Positions 62,746 to 64,000 of a stretch of DNA of 64,000 bases are shown here, piece after piece. The notes under the pieces are model-generated. The model was not told where the DNA came from. It ran no database searches and saw nothing but the letters and a program-made list of their open reading frames with translations. Position numbers and translations under genes: made by a program. Positions within the stretch are counted from its first letter, which is position 1; each line of letters starts with the position of its first letter. This DNA is from Yersinia thracica (GTDB taxonomy: Bacteria > Pseudomonadota > Gammaproteobacteria > Enterobacterales > Enterobacteriaceae). Location: positions 52,722-116,721 of the forward strand of contig NZ_CABHXX010000121.1 in assembly GCF_902170565.1 (NCBI RefSeq). The letters run 5' to 3'.

Positions 62746-63831
62746 TTAGAAACGGTAGGTCAAGTTAACAGCAACAGTATCATCTGTGCCCAGACCCAGT
62801 GGGTTGTTGTCTTGATCCAGCAAGTTAATCTGGTAATCAACATAGGCAAACATGTTTTTATTGATGTAGTAAGTCACACCGATTTCAGCATATTTCAGCA
62901 AATCAGCACTTCCTACTGCATCCAGGTCTTTACCTTTAGACTGAACATAAGCAATCGACGGGCGAATACCGTTTTCGAATTGATACTGAGCAACCAATTC
63001 TACGTTCTGGGTTTTGTTCGCGATCAATGCCTTGTATGGTGTCATATTCAAGGTTTCGCCGTACATCGCTGCCAGGTAAACCTGGTTTGCATCATATTTC
63101 AGCGCTGTAGCCCAAGCCTGAGCTTTATCACCGGTAGCACTGTTAGCCAGAGTTTTCTGACCCAAGGTACGGTTAGAGTTAGAGTACGCACCTACGAAGC
63201 CAATACCACTGCCTTCGATGTCTTGATAATCAACAGACAAACCGAAACCGTCGCCGTTAGCTTTCTGGATTGCGCGCTCATTCTTAGAGGTATCGCCATC
63301 GTCATTGCGGCCCTGATACTGAGCTGCAACATTCAGACCTTTTACCAGACCGAAGAAATCAGAGTTACGGTAAGTTGCCAAACCGGTTGAACGGCCAGTC
63401 ATGTAGTTGTCGGTATAAGCGATTGAGTCGCCACCGAACTCTGGCAACATATCGGTATAAGCCAGTGCGTCGTACACTACGCCATAGTTACGGCCGTAAT
63501 CAAAAGAGCCGAATTCAGCAAATTTTAAACCAGCAAAACCTAAACGGGTTTTATTGCCTTTATCACCCTGAGATTCTGCATTTTTTGCAGCAACGTTATA
63601 TTCCCACTGGCCGAAACCGGTCAGTTGGCTATTGATTTGTGTTTCACCCTTAAAACCAAAACGCACATAAGTATCATCAGCATTATTATGGTTTGAGAAA
63701 AGGTATTTAGCGGCTACGCGACCATAAAGATCCAACTTGTTGCCATCTTTATTATAAATTTCCGCTGCATTTGAAAGAGTAGGAATCATACTCAAGGTAA
63801 CCGCTAAGGCCAGAACACTGCGCTTCATCAT
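62746..63831 (-). CDS. General porin (OmpF/OmpC/PhoE family)
   Basis: This 361-residue trimeric general porin has a signal peptide (about 1-22, cleaved at [11 protein letters not shown]). The mature N-terminus [15 protein letters not shown] is conserved, the constriction-loop region reads [12 protein letters not shown], and the C-terminus VNLTYRF ends in Phe for BAM recognition. Whether it is OmpF, OmpC or another paralogue cannot be decided here. AAGGAAAAATA precedes two adjacent ATGs. Confidence 0.93.
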   Translation of the reverse strand: MMKRSVLALAVTLSMIPTLSNAAEIYNKDGNKLDLYGRVAAKYLFSNHNNADDTYVRFGFKGETQINSQLTGFGQWEYNVAAKNAESQGDKGNKTRLGFAGLKFAEFGSFDYGRNYGVVYDALAYTDMLPEFGGDSIAYTDNYMTGRSTGLATYRNSDFFGLVKGLNVAAQYQGRNDDGDTSKNERAIQKANGDGFGLSVDYQDIEGSGIGFVGAYSNSNRTLGQKTLANSATGDKAQAWATALKYDANQVYLAAMYGETLNMTPYKALIANKTQNVELVAQYQFENGIRPSIAYVQSKGKDLDAVGSADLLKYAEIGVTYYINKNMFAYVDYQINLLDQDNNPLGLGTDDTVAVNLTYRF

Positions 63832-64000
63832 TATTTTTCCTTTAAATTTTAATAAAATTAATCTGCGGGCTAAATTAATGTTTTAGCCTCATCGAAGTTA
63901 ACTTTTAATTTTTTATTTTGACCTGTCTTTGTAAAGCGAAGAAACATTATCACTAAGCACAAAAAGTTAAAACGGTAAATTTGAAGATATATAGGTATAT
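63832..64000 (-). promoter_or_regulatory. Porin upstream region
   Basis: An AT-rich upstream region that should hold the promoter and a long 5' leader. A TTTACA hexamer on the minus strand near 63932-63937 is a possible -35. OmpR-type sites are expected for such porins, but none could be placed with confidence before the window ends. Confidence 0.35.

Noticed and set aside
62812..63390. 192-codon plus-strand open frame antisense to the porin gene
   Set aside because: Long antisense frames are common opposite porin genes; there is no family match or start signal.

Overview
The window is a stretch of enterobacterial chromosome that looks like Yersinia, probably a Y. enterocolitica-like species. 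The basis is the family-level sequence of about 55 core genes, gene order largely shared with E. coli, and two repeat classes known from yersiniae: ERIC elements, and YPAL miniature insertions sitting in rho-independent terminators. No prophage, plasmid region, CRISPR array or complete IS was found. Species and genus are inferred from memory of these families, not from a database search.

Layout. (1) 1-13.7 kb: hexR, pykA, lpxM, mepM, znuA/znuCB, ruvB-ruvA-ruvC, yebC, nudB, aspS. This is central metabolism, envelope, zinc uptake, Holliday-junction processing and translation, in E. coli order. (2) 14-21.9 kb: yecD, yecE, yecN, cmoA-cmoB, cutC, yecM, argS. E. coli order is kept, without the torYZ genes. 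(3) 22-31 kb: murJ, mviM, yceH, rimJ, mdtH, yceB, then ycdY, ycdX, ghrA. This is a different E. coli segment, joined to argS at a YPAL element. (4) 31.1-34 kb: two near-identical tRNA-Ser(GGA) genes flanking an exported GDPD-fold protein that lacks key active-site residues, then a membrane diguanylate cyclase. (5) 34.4-48.5 kb: dauA, a second YPAL, kdsA-sirB1-sirB2-prmC-prfA-hemA (leftward), and lolB-ispE-prs, ychH, pth, a small membrane-anchored unknown and ychF. (6) 48.8-56.9 kb, more accessory: an MmcQ/YjbR-fold protein, an orphan HNH nuclease, actS, an RpiB/LacAB-type isomerase, zinT, and a ribose/inositol-class ABC importer. (7) 57.4-62.5 kb: a histidine-utilisation cluster hutDF / hutC / hutIG with two HutC-type operators. 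(8) 62.7-63.8 kb: a general porin.

Connections. Zinc: znuA/znuCB and zinT, 47 kb apart, carry matching Zur-type palindromes. SOS: ruvAB has a LexA palindrome that is also a hairpin with a T-run for ruvC transcripts. Histidine: HutI, HutF and HutG cover the last three steps of the five-step route to glutamate, while HutH and HutU are not in the window.

The most unusual signals are in the repeats. ERIC-class elements of several sequence types appear at least eight times. They touch coding sequence repeatedly: one supplies the start of nudB, one the stop of ycdY, one the ribosome binding site of yecE. The ERIC next to sirB1 carries two ~70-bp inserts that look like diverged copies of one four-hairpin module. 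Two strong plus-strand terminator hairpins have no plus-strand gene in front of them and may end unannotated small RNAs.
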